Positions 1 to 8,096 of a DNA stretch of 64,000 bases are shown here, in pieces; the stretch's first letter is position 1, and each line of letters starts with the position of its first letter. Under the pieces are notes generated by a model, which did no database searches, was not told the origin of the DNA, and was given only the letters and a program-made list of their open reading frames with translations. Source of the stretch: Arthrobacter sp. AQ5-05 (GTDB lineage: Bacteria; Actinomycetota; Actinomycetes; Actinomycetales; Micrococcaceae); NCBI RefSeq assembly GCF_003287975.1, contig NZ_QMKQ01000008.1, forward strand, positions 1-64,000. The letters run 5' to 3'. The position numbers were made by a program, and so were the translations under genes.

Positions 1-322
1 CTTGTTTTCTGCACGCCGTTTTCAGTCCCTAGATTTTTGTACCTTAGTCAGTCAAAAATCCTAGGCAGGAAGCGGCGTGTGGACGTTAAGGCTCGCGGCT
101 CACGCCCACGGATATGTCAGTAGAGCCAAATTTCTTCCCGTTTCCCCGACCGGCTCCTTCCGCCAAGCAGAGCATGGAGTTCTCGCGGAACGTTCCTGGA
201 GAAAAACTGCCGGAATTTCCGGCGGCCCTGTACCCCAAAATGTCCTGGGCATGTGCTCTACTGGCACTATGGCCGCACGGCCGGAGCAAGACCGCCTTGG
301 GGGCGGGAAAGGCAGAGGGGAA
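1..322. other. Left-edge region without a recognisable gene
   Basis: I see no convincing coding signal here. The first 80 bases are AT-rich compared with the rest and hold an interrupted dyad: CTAGATTTTTG at 29-39 and CAAAAATCCTAG at 53-64, complementary except for one extra C. It could be an operator or the 3' hairpin of a gene beyond the window. Confidence 0.4.
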
Positions 323-571
323 ATGCCTGACCAATACGAGATCCTTGAAGAAACCATGCTGCTGGACAGGCCGACGCACACGGCAAGCCGGGCCGAGAAG
401 GACTTGATGTTGCGCGAGTTGAGGATTCTGGGCAGCAACGACCCGGATGAAGTGCTCAGCAACGTCAGCCAGATCCTCCGGCGCCCGTTCCAATCGCTGG
501 ACTCCATCCGTTCCTGCGATGCCCACAAGGTGATTGGGCATTGCCAGCGAGTGCGCCACCGGCAGTACTAG
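323..571 (+). CDS. Small hypothetical protein, 82 aa
   Basis: I do not recognise the family. The ATG at 323 has AGAGGGGAA just upstream. An in-frame ATG at 77 would give 164 aa, but the added part is low-complexity and looks non-coding. The 82-residue product begins MPDQYEILEE, has an acidic, probably helical N-terminal half and a basic C-terminus with two cysteines, and shows no signal peptide or membrane segment. It runs toward the aminotransferase on the other strand, and a strong hairpin sits between the two stops. It could be a real small protein or a chance frame. Confidence 0.4.
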   Translation: MPDQYEILEETMLLDRPTHTASRAEKDLMLRELRILGSNDPDEVLSNVSQILRRPFQSLDSIRSCDAHKVIGHCQRVRHRQY

Positions 572-581
572 CCCAAAGTCC

Positions 582-611
582 GCTGCCCGCCCCGGAGTCG
601 GGGCGGGCAGC
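582..611. terminator. Bidirectional hairpin terminator
   Basis: A perfect 12-bp stem, GCTGCCCGCCCC (582-593) with GGGGCGGGCAGC (600-611), encloses a 6-nt loop. It lies between two convergent stops. There is no clear U-tract, which is common in GC-rich actinobacteria. Confidence 0.65.
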
Positions 612-634
612 AGGCAGGCAATTGTTGATCGGCG

Positions 635-1732
635 CTACGCCTTGGCGATTGCTTCCTTCAGTGCGGCAAGGATCAGCGCGACAGAGCTCGGGTTGGCGTT
701 CGGGCCCATGAGCCCGATGCGCCACACCGTGCTGGCGTACTTGCCCACCCCACCACCGATCTCGATGTTGAAGCGCTCCAACAGGTAGCTACGAACCTTG
801 GCCGAGTCCACTCCCTCCGGGACATACACGGTGGTCAGCTGCGGAAGGCGGTGGCCCTCGGCGGCGAAGAGCGTCAAGCCCATCTCCTCCAGCCCGTCCT
901 GCAACGCCCGGCCCGCGGCCTGGTGGCGGGCGGTGACAGCTTCAATGCCTTCGGCCAGGATCCGGTCAATGCCCGCTTCCAGCGAGGCCACCATGCCCAC
1001 GGGCGCGGTGTGGTGGTAGGTGCGCCCGCCGCCGGCACCGCCGGTGGTGTATCCGCCGAGCAGTCCAAGATCCAGGTACCAGGACTGCGGCTTGCGAATG
1101 CGGCGTTCGAAAGCGCGCTCGGAAATGGTGAACGGGGCCAGACCCGGGGCCACCCCGATACACTTCTGCGTTCCGGCATAGGCGACATCCACGCCCCACT
1201 CATCGACCTTCACCGGCATCCCGCCGATCGAGGTGACGGCATCCATGATCAACAGGGCATCGCCCTTGATGGCGCCAAGCGCTGCCATGTCGGAGATGAC
1301 ACCGGTGCTGGTTTCGGCGTGCACTGCGGCAATGACCGTGGGGTTCGGGTGCGCATCGGCCACGCGCTGGGCGTCGACCGGGGTGCCGTACTCGTGGTCC
1401 ACGCGGACCACTTCGGCACCGGCGCGCGAGGCGACCTCGCACATGCGCTCACCAAAGAGGCCGTTGACGGCAATGACAGCAACGTCGCCGGCCTTGACGG
1501 TGTTCACGAACGAGGCTTCCATGCCGGCCGAACCGGTGGCACTCAGTGGCAGGGTGCGGGAATTCTCGGTTCCCCACAGGGTGCGCAAGCCGTCGCAGGT
1601 GCGGTCCATGCGGGCAATGAACGCCGGATCAAGGTGGCCCAGCAACGGCAAGCCAAGCGCAGCGGTCGCTTCAGGGTAGGGGTTGCACGGGCCTGGCCCG
1701 AAGAGGTGGCGAACTGGAACGATCTGGGTCAT
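635..1732 (-). CDS. Class V aminotransferase (serine/alanine-glyoxylate type)
   Basis: This is a 365-aa PLP enzyme of fold type I, class V. It likely moves an amino group from serine or alanine to glyoxylate or a similar 2-oxo acid in the cytoplasm. The N-terminal FGPGP motif, the central loop with SATGSAGMEA that holds the cofactor phosphate, the Asp of MDAVTSIGG and the Schiff-base lysine in AGTQKCIG are all visible, at normal spacing and full length. The gene is alone, ending at a strong hairpin and diverging from yceI. Exact substrate cannot be set from sequence; serine-glyoxylate, alanine-glyoxylate and related transaminases look alike. Confidence 0.85.
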   Translation of the reverse strand: MTQIVPVRHLFGPGPCNPYPEATAALGLPLLGHLDPAFIARMDRTCDGLRTLWGTENSRTLPLSATGSAGMEASFVNTVKAGDVAVIAVNGLFGERMCEVASRAGAEVVRVDHEYGTPVDAQRVADAHPNPTVIAAVHAETSTGVISDMAALGAIKGDALLIMDAVTSIGGMPVKVDEWGVDVAYAGTQKCIGVAPGLAPFTISERAFERRIRKPQSWYLDLGLLGGYTTGGAGGGRTYHHTAPVGMVASLEAGIDRILAEGIEAVTARHQAAGRALQDGLEEMGLTLFAAEGHRLPQLTTVYVPEGVDSAKVRSYLLERFNIEIGGGVGKYASTVWRIGLMGPNANPSSVALILAALKEAIAKA

Positions 1733-1990
1733 TTGATCTCTCTTTTCTCACTGCAATCGCGGAATGCCTCCAAGCCAGCTTATGCCGGACAGCCTCCCCG
1801 CGGGGCCATGTGAAGCCGCTGACCGCTGATTTCAGGCGCCCACCGAAGCCCAAGCTCCAAGGCGGCCGCGAGGGCTCCCCCGCACCATGCACCGCATATG
1901 TCCAAGATGTTCACCGCACATCAATCCGCAGTCCCCCCGGCCGTTACGGGCATGCGGCAGATTAAGGAATGTTTCACCGCCCAAAACAAA

Positions 1991-2022
1991 TGGTTGACAC
2001 GTCAACCATCGTATGGCATATT
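1991..2022 (+). promoter_or_regulatory. yceI promoter with overlapping palindromic operator
   Basis: A perfect inverted repeat TGGTTGAC-AC-GTCAACCA (1991-2008) contains a consensus -35 TTGACA (1994-1999). A plausible -10 CATATT follows at 2017-2022, spacer 17. The overlap suggests a dimeric repressor that blocks RNA polymerase. No candidate regulator gene is adjacent. The rest of the gap 1733-2083 shows nothing recognisable. Confidence 0.6.
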
Positions 2023-2083
2023 TATATGCATACACATGCAATCCGGTCACTTGCACCGACTTCCAACAGAAGGAATCTCCCCC

Positions 2084-2629
2084 ATGAGCTTTGAAATCAT
2101 CCCCGGCACCTGGAACCTCGACGCCTCGCACACCGAGGTTGGCTTCACGGTCCGCCACGCAGGCATCTCCAAGGTCCGCGGTGCCTTCACCGACGTCGAA
2201 GGAACCCTTACCGTCGGCGACTCGATCGCAGCTTCCAAGGTCGAGGCCACCGTGAAGACCGAGTCCTTCAACTCGAAGGACGCCAACCGCGATGCCCACG
2301 TCAAGGGCGAGGACTTCTTCAACGTCGAGCAGTTCCCGGAAATGACCTTCGTGTCCACCGGCGTTGCAGGTTCGCCCGATGATTTCGAACTCCAGGGCAA
2401 CCTGACCATCAAGGAAACCACCAAGCCGGTCAGCTTCAAGGTCGAGTTCGGCGGCATCGCCGTTGACCCGTTCGGCGCCACCCGCGCCGGGTTCTCCGCA
2501 ACCACGCAGATCTCCCGCAAGGAATTCGGCATCACCTGGAACGCGGCCCTCGAAGCCGGCGGCGTGCTGGTCAGCGACAAGGTCGTCATCAACATCGATT
2601 CCGCTTTCGTGTTGGCTTCGCAGAGCTAA
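2084..2629 (+). CDS. YceI family lipocalin-like protein
   Basis: The product has 181 residues and is a cytoplasmic version of YceI, a small beta-barrel that holds isoprenoid or other lipid chains. Family marks are the N-terminal PGTWNLDASHTEVGF, the following VRHAGISKVRG, the KGEDFFNVEQFPEMTF segment and the C-terminal SRKEFGITWN. I chose ATG 2084 because it starts at the domain edge and follows AGAAGGAA. An earlier in-frame start would put the promoter inside the gene. There is no signal peptide. Its operator suggests it is induced by a ligand or stress. A hairpin follows the stop. Confidence 0.9.
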   Translation: MSFEIIPGTWNLDASHTEVGFTVRHAGISKVRGAFTDVEGTLTVGDSIAASKVEATVKTESFNSKDANRDAHVKGEDFFNVEQFPEMTFVSTGVAGSPDDFELQGNLTIKETTKPVSFKVEFGGIAVDPFGATRAGFSATTQISRKEFGITWNAALEAGGVLVSDKVVINIDSAFVLASQS

Positions 2630-2643
2630 GCCTCGTCTTCCCT

Positions 2644-2679
2644 GTGTGGTGCCGTCCGCAATCGCGGTCGGCACCACAC
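2644..2679 (+). terminator. yceI terminator hairpin
   Basis: GTGTGGTGCCG (2644-2654) pairs with CGGCACCACAC (2669-2679), 11 bp. Inside it CCGC/GCGG (2656-2659/2664-2667) pairs further around a 4-nt loop. Confidence 0.6.
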
Positions 2680-2729
2680 GTGCTTAACCGCCGGCCCCGG
2701 AACGATACCGGTGGTTCGCCCCCGACCCG

Positions 2730-3314
2730 TTACAGGACTGGGCGGTACACCGCGATAATGACGCCGGTCGTCGTGGCCAGTGATTCGACCAGGTCAAGTT
2801 CGGCATTCGGCAGCCCGTCGCCGAAGAGGCGCGTGCCCCTCCCCAGCACCAGGGGGTGGATCAGCAGGGTGTATTCATCAACCAGGCCTGCCCCGATCAA
2901 TGAGCGCAGAAGGTTGCCGCTGCCCATCACCAGCAGGTCGGGGCCGGACTCCTGCTTCAGGCCGGCCACCGCCGACACCGCCTCACCGGGAAGGAGCACG
3001 GAGTTCTGCCACGACAGCGGGGCCTTGAGCGTGCGCGAGGCGACGTGCTTCGTCAGCTTGTTCAGCCGCTCGGTGTAGGGGTTGTCACCCTGGTTCGGCC
3101 AGTACGCGGCAAGGTCCTCGTAGGTGCGGCGTCCCAGCACCAGCTCCGCTTCCACGCCCAGGCCGCGGCCCAGGAACTCGCCCAGCACCGCATCGTTGTA
3201 CTTCACCGCCCAGCCGCCGCGCTCGAACCCATTTCGGGTGTCTTCGTCGGGTCGGCCGGGGGCCTGCATGACTCCGTCCAAGCTCAGGTTGTTCATGACC
3301 GTTAGCCTGCGCAT
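2730..3314 (-). CDS. Dihydrofolate reductase family protein (RibD C-terminal fold)
   Basis: A 194-aa protein of the DHFR/RibD-C superfamily, many of which are NADPH-dependent reductases of unknown substrate. The N-terminus MRRLTVMNNLSLDG matches the first strand with its SLDG motif. LVLGRRTYED and LLVMGSGNLLRSL mark the central nucleotide-binding part. The C-terminal strand RGTRLFGDG is typical. Start at 3314 follows GAAGGGAA and fits the domain edge; a longer frame upstream has no domain. The true substrate is unlikely to be dihydrofolate. It stands alone, convergent with yceI. Confidence 0.8.
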   Translation of the reverse strand: MRRLTVMNNLSLDGVMQAPGRPDEDTRNGFERGGWAVKYNDAVLGEFLGRGLGVEAELVLGRRTYEDLAAYWPNQGDNPYTERLNKLTKHVASRTLKAPLSWQNSVLLPGEAVSAVAGLKQESGPDLLVMGSGNLLRSLIGAGLVDEYTLLIHPLVLGRGTRLFGDGLPNAELDLVESLATTTGVIIAVYRPVL

Positions 3315-3601
3315 GGTTCCCTTCCCTCGATCCGGCCCGCGGCGCCCCGGCGCCAATGCCCCCCTGGCTTCGAGGCTACGCCTGGCGCACCGGCAACGAA
3401 ACAGCGGTGAACCACCCATTCGTTTCGGGCGGCTGTTGCCGCATCCCTGCCCTGCCTTCCCCTCACGGCAAGGGGCCTGTCTGGGCCGCGGATTGTCGAG
3501 GGCCCACAACGCCATGGATCCGCACCCGCTCCGTCCGCACGTCGGTGAGGTACCTTGGGAGCAGGCACGTCCTGAACTTCAAGAGCCTTACGGGGGAGGC
3601 G

Positions 3602-4501
3602 ATGATGAGTCCACAGCAGCGAGATCCGCTGAACCTGCCTGCCGAGGTCCACTTGGGAGAAGACCTGGATCTTTACGACGCCAAGATCGTCACGAACATC
3701 TCCGGACGCAGCGCACGGACGCGCAGGCGCCTGGCCAACGGCCGGGAGACCCTTGCCTTTCTTGACGCCGCCCTGGACCTGACCACGGAACTGTTCACTC
3801 CGGCGTTCTCCGAAGGACTTCTGGACAACGACGAGGAAGACGCGCGTCCCGTGATGTCATACCTCTCCCGCCGCAAGGTCCTGGCCAAGGCCCGGAACAA
3901 TTGCGGCGATGATTTCCCCCTCAGCGAGAACATGATGCGCCACCGTTGGAGCACCCACGGCGATTTCTTGGCTGACTTCGTGTCCTACGCCCTGGCCGAC
4001 AAGCACTGGAGCTTGCAGATCGCATTGTCGCGACATGCGAGGGAGCTGTTGACCGCGGGTGAGGATTTCGCCGCCGCCGTCCACCGCATCGCCTACGAGG
4101 ACCTCAAGCTCGTGCTCGAACTGCCTGCCTATCGGTTCCAGTTGCTGGCAGTGGCCACGGCACAGGCCGATTCGGCCTCCGCACAGGCCCTGGCGCGCAT
4201 GTACAAGAACCTCTCCCAGGTATGGATGTCCCTGTATGCCAGCGTCTTCGAGCACTACGGGTTCGAGTTCCGCCCCGGAGTGGGCATGAAGGAATTTTCG
4301 ATCCTGCTGCAAGCCATGGCGGAGGGCCTGGGACTGCGCCTGATCTCCGGCGTGGATGAGCCGTTGCTCGATCACGAACAACAGACGTCCCTGCTGGGGA
4401 CCGCCGCGCTGTCGCTGTTCCTGGCGCTGGTCGATCCGGGTGACGGGCTCACCCTGGAGCAGACCGCCGAGGCCGCCATGCACCGGCGGCGCAGAACCTA
4501 G
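3602..4501 (+). CDS. Hypothetical TetR-like helical protein, 299 aa
   Basis: Not a family I can name with certainty. The protein is nearly all helical. Residues near 90-125 contain a stretch (FPLSENMMRHRW...DFLADF) that resembles the recognition helix and following helix of TetR regulators, and a long helical C-terminal part could be a ligand/dimer domain. It is longer than most TetR proteins, with an extra acidic N-terminus. The start has GGGGGAGG six bases upstream and a double ATG (3602, 3605). No operon partner. A hairpin follows at 4534-4574. A transcription regulator is my best guess. Confidence 0.7.
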   Translation: MMSPQQRDPLNLPAEVHLGEDLDLYDAKIVTNISGRSARTRRRLANGRETLAFLDAALDLTTELFTPAFSEGLLDNDEEDARPVMSYLSRRKVLAKARNNCGDDFPLSENMMRHRWSTHGDFLADFVSYALADKHWSLQIALSRHARELLTAGEDFAAAVHRIAYEDLKLVLELPAYRFQLLAVATAQADSASAQALARMYKNLSQVWMSLYASVFEHYGFEFRPGVGMKEFSILLQAMAEGLGLRLISGVDEPLLDHEQQTSLLGTAALSLFLALVDPGDGLTLEQTAEAAMHRRRRT

Positions 4502-4533
4502 CCTCCGGTCGGCGTCGCATGCAGTTCCTGGAA

Positions 4534-4574
4534 CGCGGGGTGCCCGCTACCCCCAAGCAGCTCGGCACCCCGCG
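4534..4574 (+). terminator. Hairpin after the TetR-like gene
   Basis: CGCGGGGTGCC (4534-4544) and GGCACCCCGCG (4564-4574) form a perfect 11-bp stem around a 19-nt loop, 33 bases after the stop. Confidence 0.55.
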
Positions 4575-4942
4575 CAGGCCGCGGCATTGGTCGTCATCGG
4601 CAACAGGCCGCATCGATGTCGACCCGGGGATGAGCCCGGGTCTTCCCCGCCACCGGTCACACGGGGCCGGGGTTTCGATGCGCTCTGGCGCCTACGCCCA
4701 TGCGCAGGTGGTCCAGTTCCCAACTGGCAAGGCCATGTCTCCGCAAGTGGGACGGCTATCCCCCAAGATCCGCCCAGGCTTCCGCGACATGCGTTTGCCT
4801 GCGGGTCCGTGACCACGTATCCATCCAAGCAAAGACCGGCACCCGGTTCTACCCTCAACTGGGCCAACCCGGCCGGGTCCACCCAGCCGGGTGCCAGGGG
4901 GCCGGGCCGGGAGAAGCCCGGCGGAAGGCTCCGGGCACAACG
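4575..4942. other. Gap without a recognisable gene
   Basis: Short open frames exist on both strands but none has a family, a good ribosome site or a neighbour that explains it. Repeated GCCGGG words near 4870-4920 are the only visible structure. Confidence 0.5.
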
Positions 4943-4973
4943 ACGTGCGGGACCGGATCGCGGTCCCGCACGT
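4943..4973 (-). terminator. Terminator of the monooxygenase gene
   Basis: A perfect 12-bp stem ACGTGCGGGACC/GGTCCCGCACGT (4943-4954/4962-4973) with a 7-nt loop lies 11 bases past the stop on the minus strand. Confidence 0.65.
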
Positions 4974-4983
4974 GGAGTTGTTT

Positions 4984-6026
4984 CTACTTCTGGGCGAGCA
5001 ATCGCGCCACGCGCGGCTTGACCTCGGTGGCCAGCAGCGTGATCGACTCCAGCAGGTGTTCATGCGGGATGCCGCCCAGGTCCATCTGCAGGAAGTGGCG
5101 CATGTGGCCCAGGTGTCCGTGCAGGTGGGCGATGCGCTCGGCGACTTCGTCCGGGGCACCGACGTAGTAGGCACCCGGGGCGTCGGCCTGCGCCAGGTAG
5201 GCCCGCTTGTCCGGCGCAGGCCAGCCGCGCAGCTGACCCATTTCCACGTTGAGGTTGTGCCAGCCCGGGTGGAAGCGCTCCAGCGCCTCCTTCTTGGTCG
5301 GCGCCACGAAGCCCAGCGCACCGACGGAGACCTTCAGGGTCTCGGGCGCGTGGCCCGCGGCTGCGCCGGAGCGGCGGTAAAGCTCGGCCAGCGGGGCAAA
5401 GCGGTGCGGGGCCCCGCCAATGATGCCGTAGGAGACCGGCAGGCCAAGCTGCCCGGCACGGGCCGAGGAGCTGGCGTGCCGCCGGTGGCCAGCCAGATCG
5501 GCAGCGTGCCGGAGGCCGGGCGCGGCACCACGGCCAGGTTGTCGAGCGCCGGGCGCACGGTGCCGGACCAGGTGACGTTCTCGGTGGTCGCGTTGTTGAT
5601 GGTCATGAGCAGGTCGAGCTTCTCGGCGTAGAGCTCGTCGTATTCCTCCAGACTGTGCCCGAAGAGCGGGAAGGTCTCCACGGAGGAGCCGCGCCCGGCG
5701 GTGATTTCCACCCGCCCGCCGCCGGAAATCGCATCGGCGATGGCGAATTGCTGGAAGATGCGCACCGGGTCGTCGGTGCCGATGATGCTCGCGGCGCTGC
5801 CCAGGGTGATCTGCCCGGTGGCTGCCGCCGCGGCGGCGATCATGGCACCGGGCGAGGATGCGGGCATCGTGGCGGTGTGGTGCTCGCCGACCCCGAAGTA
5901 GTCAAGGCCCTGCGCATCGGCGTGCTTGATCGCTTCGAAGAGGTTCGCAATGGCCTCGGTCGTGGAACGCAGGGTTCCGTCGGTGTTGCGCTGGGTATCA
6001 CCAAAGCTGTAGGCGCCGATTTCCAT
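4984..6026 (-). pseudogene. Luciferase-like FMN monooxygenase, frameshifted
   Basis: The two parts together match one flavin-dependent bacterial-luciferase-like monooxygenase of about 347 aa (CE1758-type by its MEIGAYSFGDTQ start). The first frame (6026 down to about 5475) carries FGVGEHH, the TITLGSA-type strand, and ends sensibly at LPIWLATGGTP. The remaining conserved C-terminus, including the KRAYLAQ/YYVGAPDEVAERI part, continues in another frame to 4984. The break is at 5473-5474, where two bases stand in place of a codon. The total, 1043 bp, is one base short of a multiple of three. Either a real 1-nt deletion or a sequencing error. Confidence 0.85.
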
Positions 6027-6065
6027 GTGGATTCGTCTCTTTCGTTGAAGTTTGCGGGGAGCGTG

Positions 6066-6737
6066 TCAGGCGGTGACGAGGCTGGGGCGCAGCTTCATCG
6101 AAAGTTCATCGGCATTGAAGCGGCCGTTGAACACGTCCGTGCCCGGCTCGAAGGCCTTGCCGGAGGCAAGGTCCCCGGCATCCACGGCGTCGAAGCCGAG
6201 TGCGTCGATGAAGGCGGCGACATGTTCCTTGGCCGCCGCGTCGTTGGAGGCAATGGCCAGGGCGCGGCGGTCGGCGGTGCCGGGTGCAGCTGCGTCGGGT
6301 TCCATCTCGTGGTAACCGATGTGGTTGAAGGACTTCACGACCCGGGAGGCGGACAGGTGGGCCGCGACGACCTCGGAGGAGGAACGGTCATCAACCTCGA
6401 AGTCGGCAATGTCCCCGTCGGTGACGGACCAGTAGTTCATGGCGTCAACCACGACCCGGCCGGCGAGCGCCGCGGCGTTGACGGACTTGTACTTGTGCAG
6501 CGGAACGGCCACGACCACCAGGTCGGAGCCGGCAGCCTCGGCCGCATCGACGGCCTCTGCCCCGGGGGTCACGATCTCGATGATCAAGGCGTTCTCGGCC
6601 GCCGGCTTGGAGGTGGCGATTTTCACGCGGTACCCGGCCGCAACCGCCAGGCGGGCAATCGCCGTGCCCACGCGGCCCGCGCCCAGGATGCCAATGGTGC
6701 CGTGGGAGGCTGAATGCTCTTGTGCGCCGATGTCCAT
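6066..6737 (-). CDS. NADP-dependent oxidoreductase, F420 reductase-like (NAD-binding)
   Basis: A 223-aa Rossmann protein of the coenzyme-F420-dependent NADP oxidoreductase family. The dinucleotide fold is clear in the early GILGAGRVGTAIA, followed by the KIATSKP strand end. VVVAVPLHKYK and VVDAMNYW are typical of this family, as is the C-terminal dimer part with FNGRFNADELS. Many relatives do not bind F420, so the cofactor pair is open. Start at ATG 6737 has AGAAGGACAG upstream; an upstream in-frame ATG at 6770 would lie in the operator. It diverges from a MarR gene and shares a palindromic control region with it. Confidence 0.8.
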   Translation of the reverse strand: MDIGAQEHSASHGTIGILGAGRVGTAIARLAVAAGYRVKIATSKPAAENALIIEIVTPGAEAVDAAEAAGSDLVVVAVPLHKYKSVNAAALAGRVVVDAMNYWSVTDGDIADFEVDDRSSSEVVAAHLSASRVVKSFNHIGYHEMEPDAAAPGTADRRALAIASNDAAAKEHVAAFIDALGFDAVDAGDLASGKAFEPGTDVFNGRFNADELSMKLRPSLVTA

Positions 6738-6753
6738 CTGTCCTTCTCTCCAA

Positions 6754-6802
6754 AATATATGCTGTTGCACAGACTATATTACCAGCAGATCATCTGTGCA
6801 AC
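6754..6802. promoter_or_regulatory. Paired MarR operator in divergent promoter region
   Basis: GTTGCACAGA (6764-6773) and TCTGTGCAAC (6793-6802) form a perfect 10-bp inverted repeat with a 19-nt gap. The left arm is also the core of a 27-bp imperfect palindrome (6754-6780, 10 of 13 pairs, ends AATATA/TATATT). One arm faces each divergent promoter. Probable binding sites of the adjacent MarR protein. Confidence 0.65.
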
Positions 6803-6829
6803 TCCATATCATCGGGTATGATGGGTGCC

Positions 6830-7345
6830 ATGGCCACCACTGAGCACGCACCTCTTTCGCTGGACAAGCCGCTGCCGGGATTCATCCCGGGCGATCTCGC
6901 TTGGCACCTCGGCATGATCCTGCGTGGCCACCAAACCCACTTCGCGCAGGCCGTCGAGGAAATGCCCTGCTCGGTGCGCGGCTACCAGATGCTTTCCACC
7001 GTCGTCCACCATGATCCGGCCAACCAGCAGGCCCTGGGCGCGCACCTGGGCATCGACCGCACGGTGCTGACCTACCTCATCGACGACCTGGTCGAGGCCG
7101 GGCTGGTCGAACGCGTGCCCGCCCCCACGGATCGCCGGGCCCGGAAGATCGTTGCCACCCAGCAGGGGACCGAGATGCTATCCAGGCTCGAGTCGCGCGT
7201 CGCCGCCGCCGAGCAGACCCTGCTTGCCGGACTCGACGCCACGGAGAGCGCCCAGCTTGCCGGGCTGGTCTCCAAGCTCTCCATGGCCATCCACCGCGCG
7301 CAGCCGGGCGCGAATCCCTGCGAGGCCATGGACCACCTCGAGTAG
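6830..7345 (+). CDS. MarR family transcriptional regulator
   Basis: A 171-aa winged-helix dimer repressor. After a first dimerisation helix (PGDLAWHLGMILRGH) comes the DNA-reading helix-turn-helix around QQALGAHLGIDRTVLTYLIDDL. The wing is in VERVPAPTDRRARKIV, and a C-terminal helix pair follows. It very likely represses itself and the divergent oxidoreductase through the dyads at 6754-6802. ATG 6830 is preceded by TATGAT (6817-6822), which could be a -10 for a leaderless transcript. Nearby in-frame ATGs at 6818 and 6821 are alternatives. The effector is unknown. Confidence 0.88.
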   Translation: MATTEHAPLSLDKPLPGFIPGDLAWHLGMILRGHQTHFAQAVEEMPCSVRGYQMLSTVVHHDPANQQALGAHLGIDRTVLTYLIDDLVEAGLVERVPAPTDRRARKIVATQQGTEMLSRLESRVAAAEQTLLAGLDATESAQLAGLVSKLSMAIHRAQPGANPCEAMDHLE

Positions 7346-7432
7346 CCCTCCCCTGGGAGATTGCGGACACAGTATGCATGGTGGCGGTCACCATGGAAGT
7401 CCCGCAGGGCACCAACACCATAGACTCGTTCC

Positions 7433-7870
7433 ATGAACGAAGGCGACATTACATTCCACACCCGCAAATGGGTCCGTCCCGAAGACCTCAACGCCAACGG
7501 CACACTCTTCGGAGGCAGCCTGCTGCGCTGGATCGACGAGGAAGCGGCCATCTACGCGATCGTCCAGCTGGGCAACGGCTTTGCCGTCACCAAGTACATG
7601 TCGGAAATCAACTTCGTCTCCTCCGCCCAACAGGGCGACCTCATCGAGATGGGCCTGACCGCCACCCACTTCGGACGCACCTCGCTGACCATGCGCGCGG
7701 AGGTCCGCAACATGATCACCCGCCAGTCCATCCTGACGATCGAGAAGATCGTGTTCGTGAACATGGGCCCGGACGGCATTCCCACCCCGCACGGCTACTC
7801 GGAGATCACCTACGACCGCGACCGCATCCCCGGCGAGCACCTGAAGATCAAGCAGACCGACGAAGGCTAA
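7433..7870 (+). CDS. Acyl-CoA thioesterase (single hotdog, YciA-like)
   Basis: A 145-aa hotdog-fold thioesterase that hydrolyses acyl-CoA to free acid and CoA. The signature NANGTLFGGSLLRWIDEEAA covers the start of the long hotdog helix with the Gly-Gly and the Asp used in catalysis, and YMSEINFVSSAQQGD matches the second conserved block. Length is typical. There is no Shine-Dalgarno; TAGACT at 7421-7426 lies six bases before ATG 7433, so a leaderless transcript is likely. It stands alone between the MarR gene and two membrane genes of opposite direction. Confidence 0.88.
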   Translation: MNEGDITFHTRKWVRPEDLNANGTLFGGSLLRWIDEEAAIYAIVQLGNGFAVTKYMSEINFVSSAQQGDLIEMGLTATHFGRTSLTMRAEVRNMITRQSILTIEKIVFVNMGPDGIPTPHGYSEITYDRDRIPGEHLKIKQTDEG

Positions 7871-7895
7871 CAGCCGGCGCCGGCCTGCAGGAGGC

Positions 7896-8096
7896 CTATC
7901 CGCCCATCAGGAAGTGCCAGCCAACCCACCAGCAGAACAACACCAGCGTCAGCCGGGCGGCCCGGTTCTCCCACAGCATCCCCGCGATTTCCGAGAGCGG
8001 GACCCAGGAATCGGGCCACCGCCGCGGCAGCAGGAAGAGCACAAGGCCCAGCACCGGTGCCAGCAGATACCCGGTGATCGCAATGTCGCGGGTCAT
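7896..8096 (-). CDS. Small membrane protein, DUF6186-like, 66 aa
   Basis: The product MTRDIAITGYLL... has two hydrophobic segments (about 8-25 and 45-63) and the ending WWVGWHFL that I associate with DUF6186 proteins of actinobacteria. Its function is not known. The ATG at 8096 overlaps the stop of the upstream membrane gene by four bases (ATGA), so the two are translated together. A longer frame running through it from further upstream is a shadow. Confidence 0.65.
   Translation of the reverse strand: MTRDIAITGYLLAPVLGLVLFLLPRRWPDSWVPLSEIAGMLWENRAARLTLVLFCWWVGWHFLMGG

Noticed and set aside
5334-6026. A complete 230-aa monooxygenase
   Set aside because: The last 45 residues are out of frame with the family; the true C-terminus continues at 5472-4984 in another frame.
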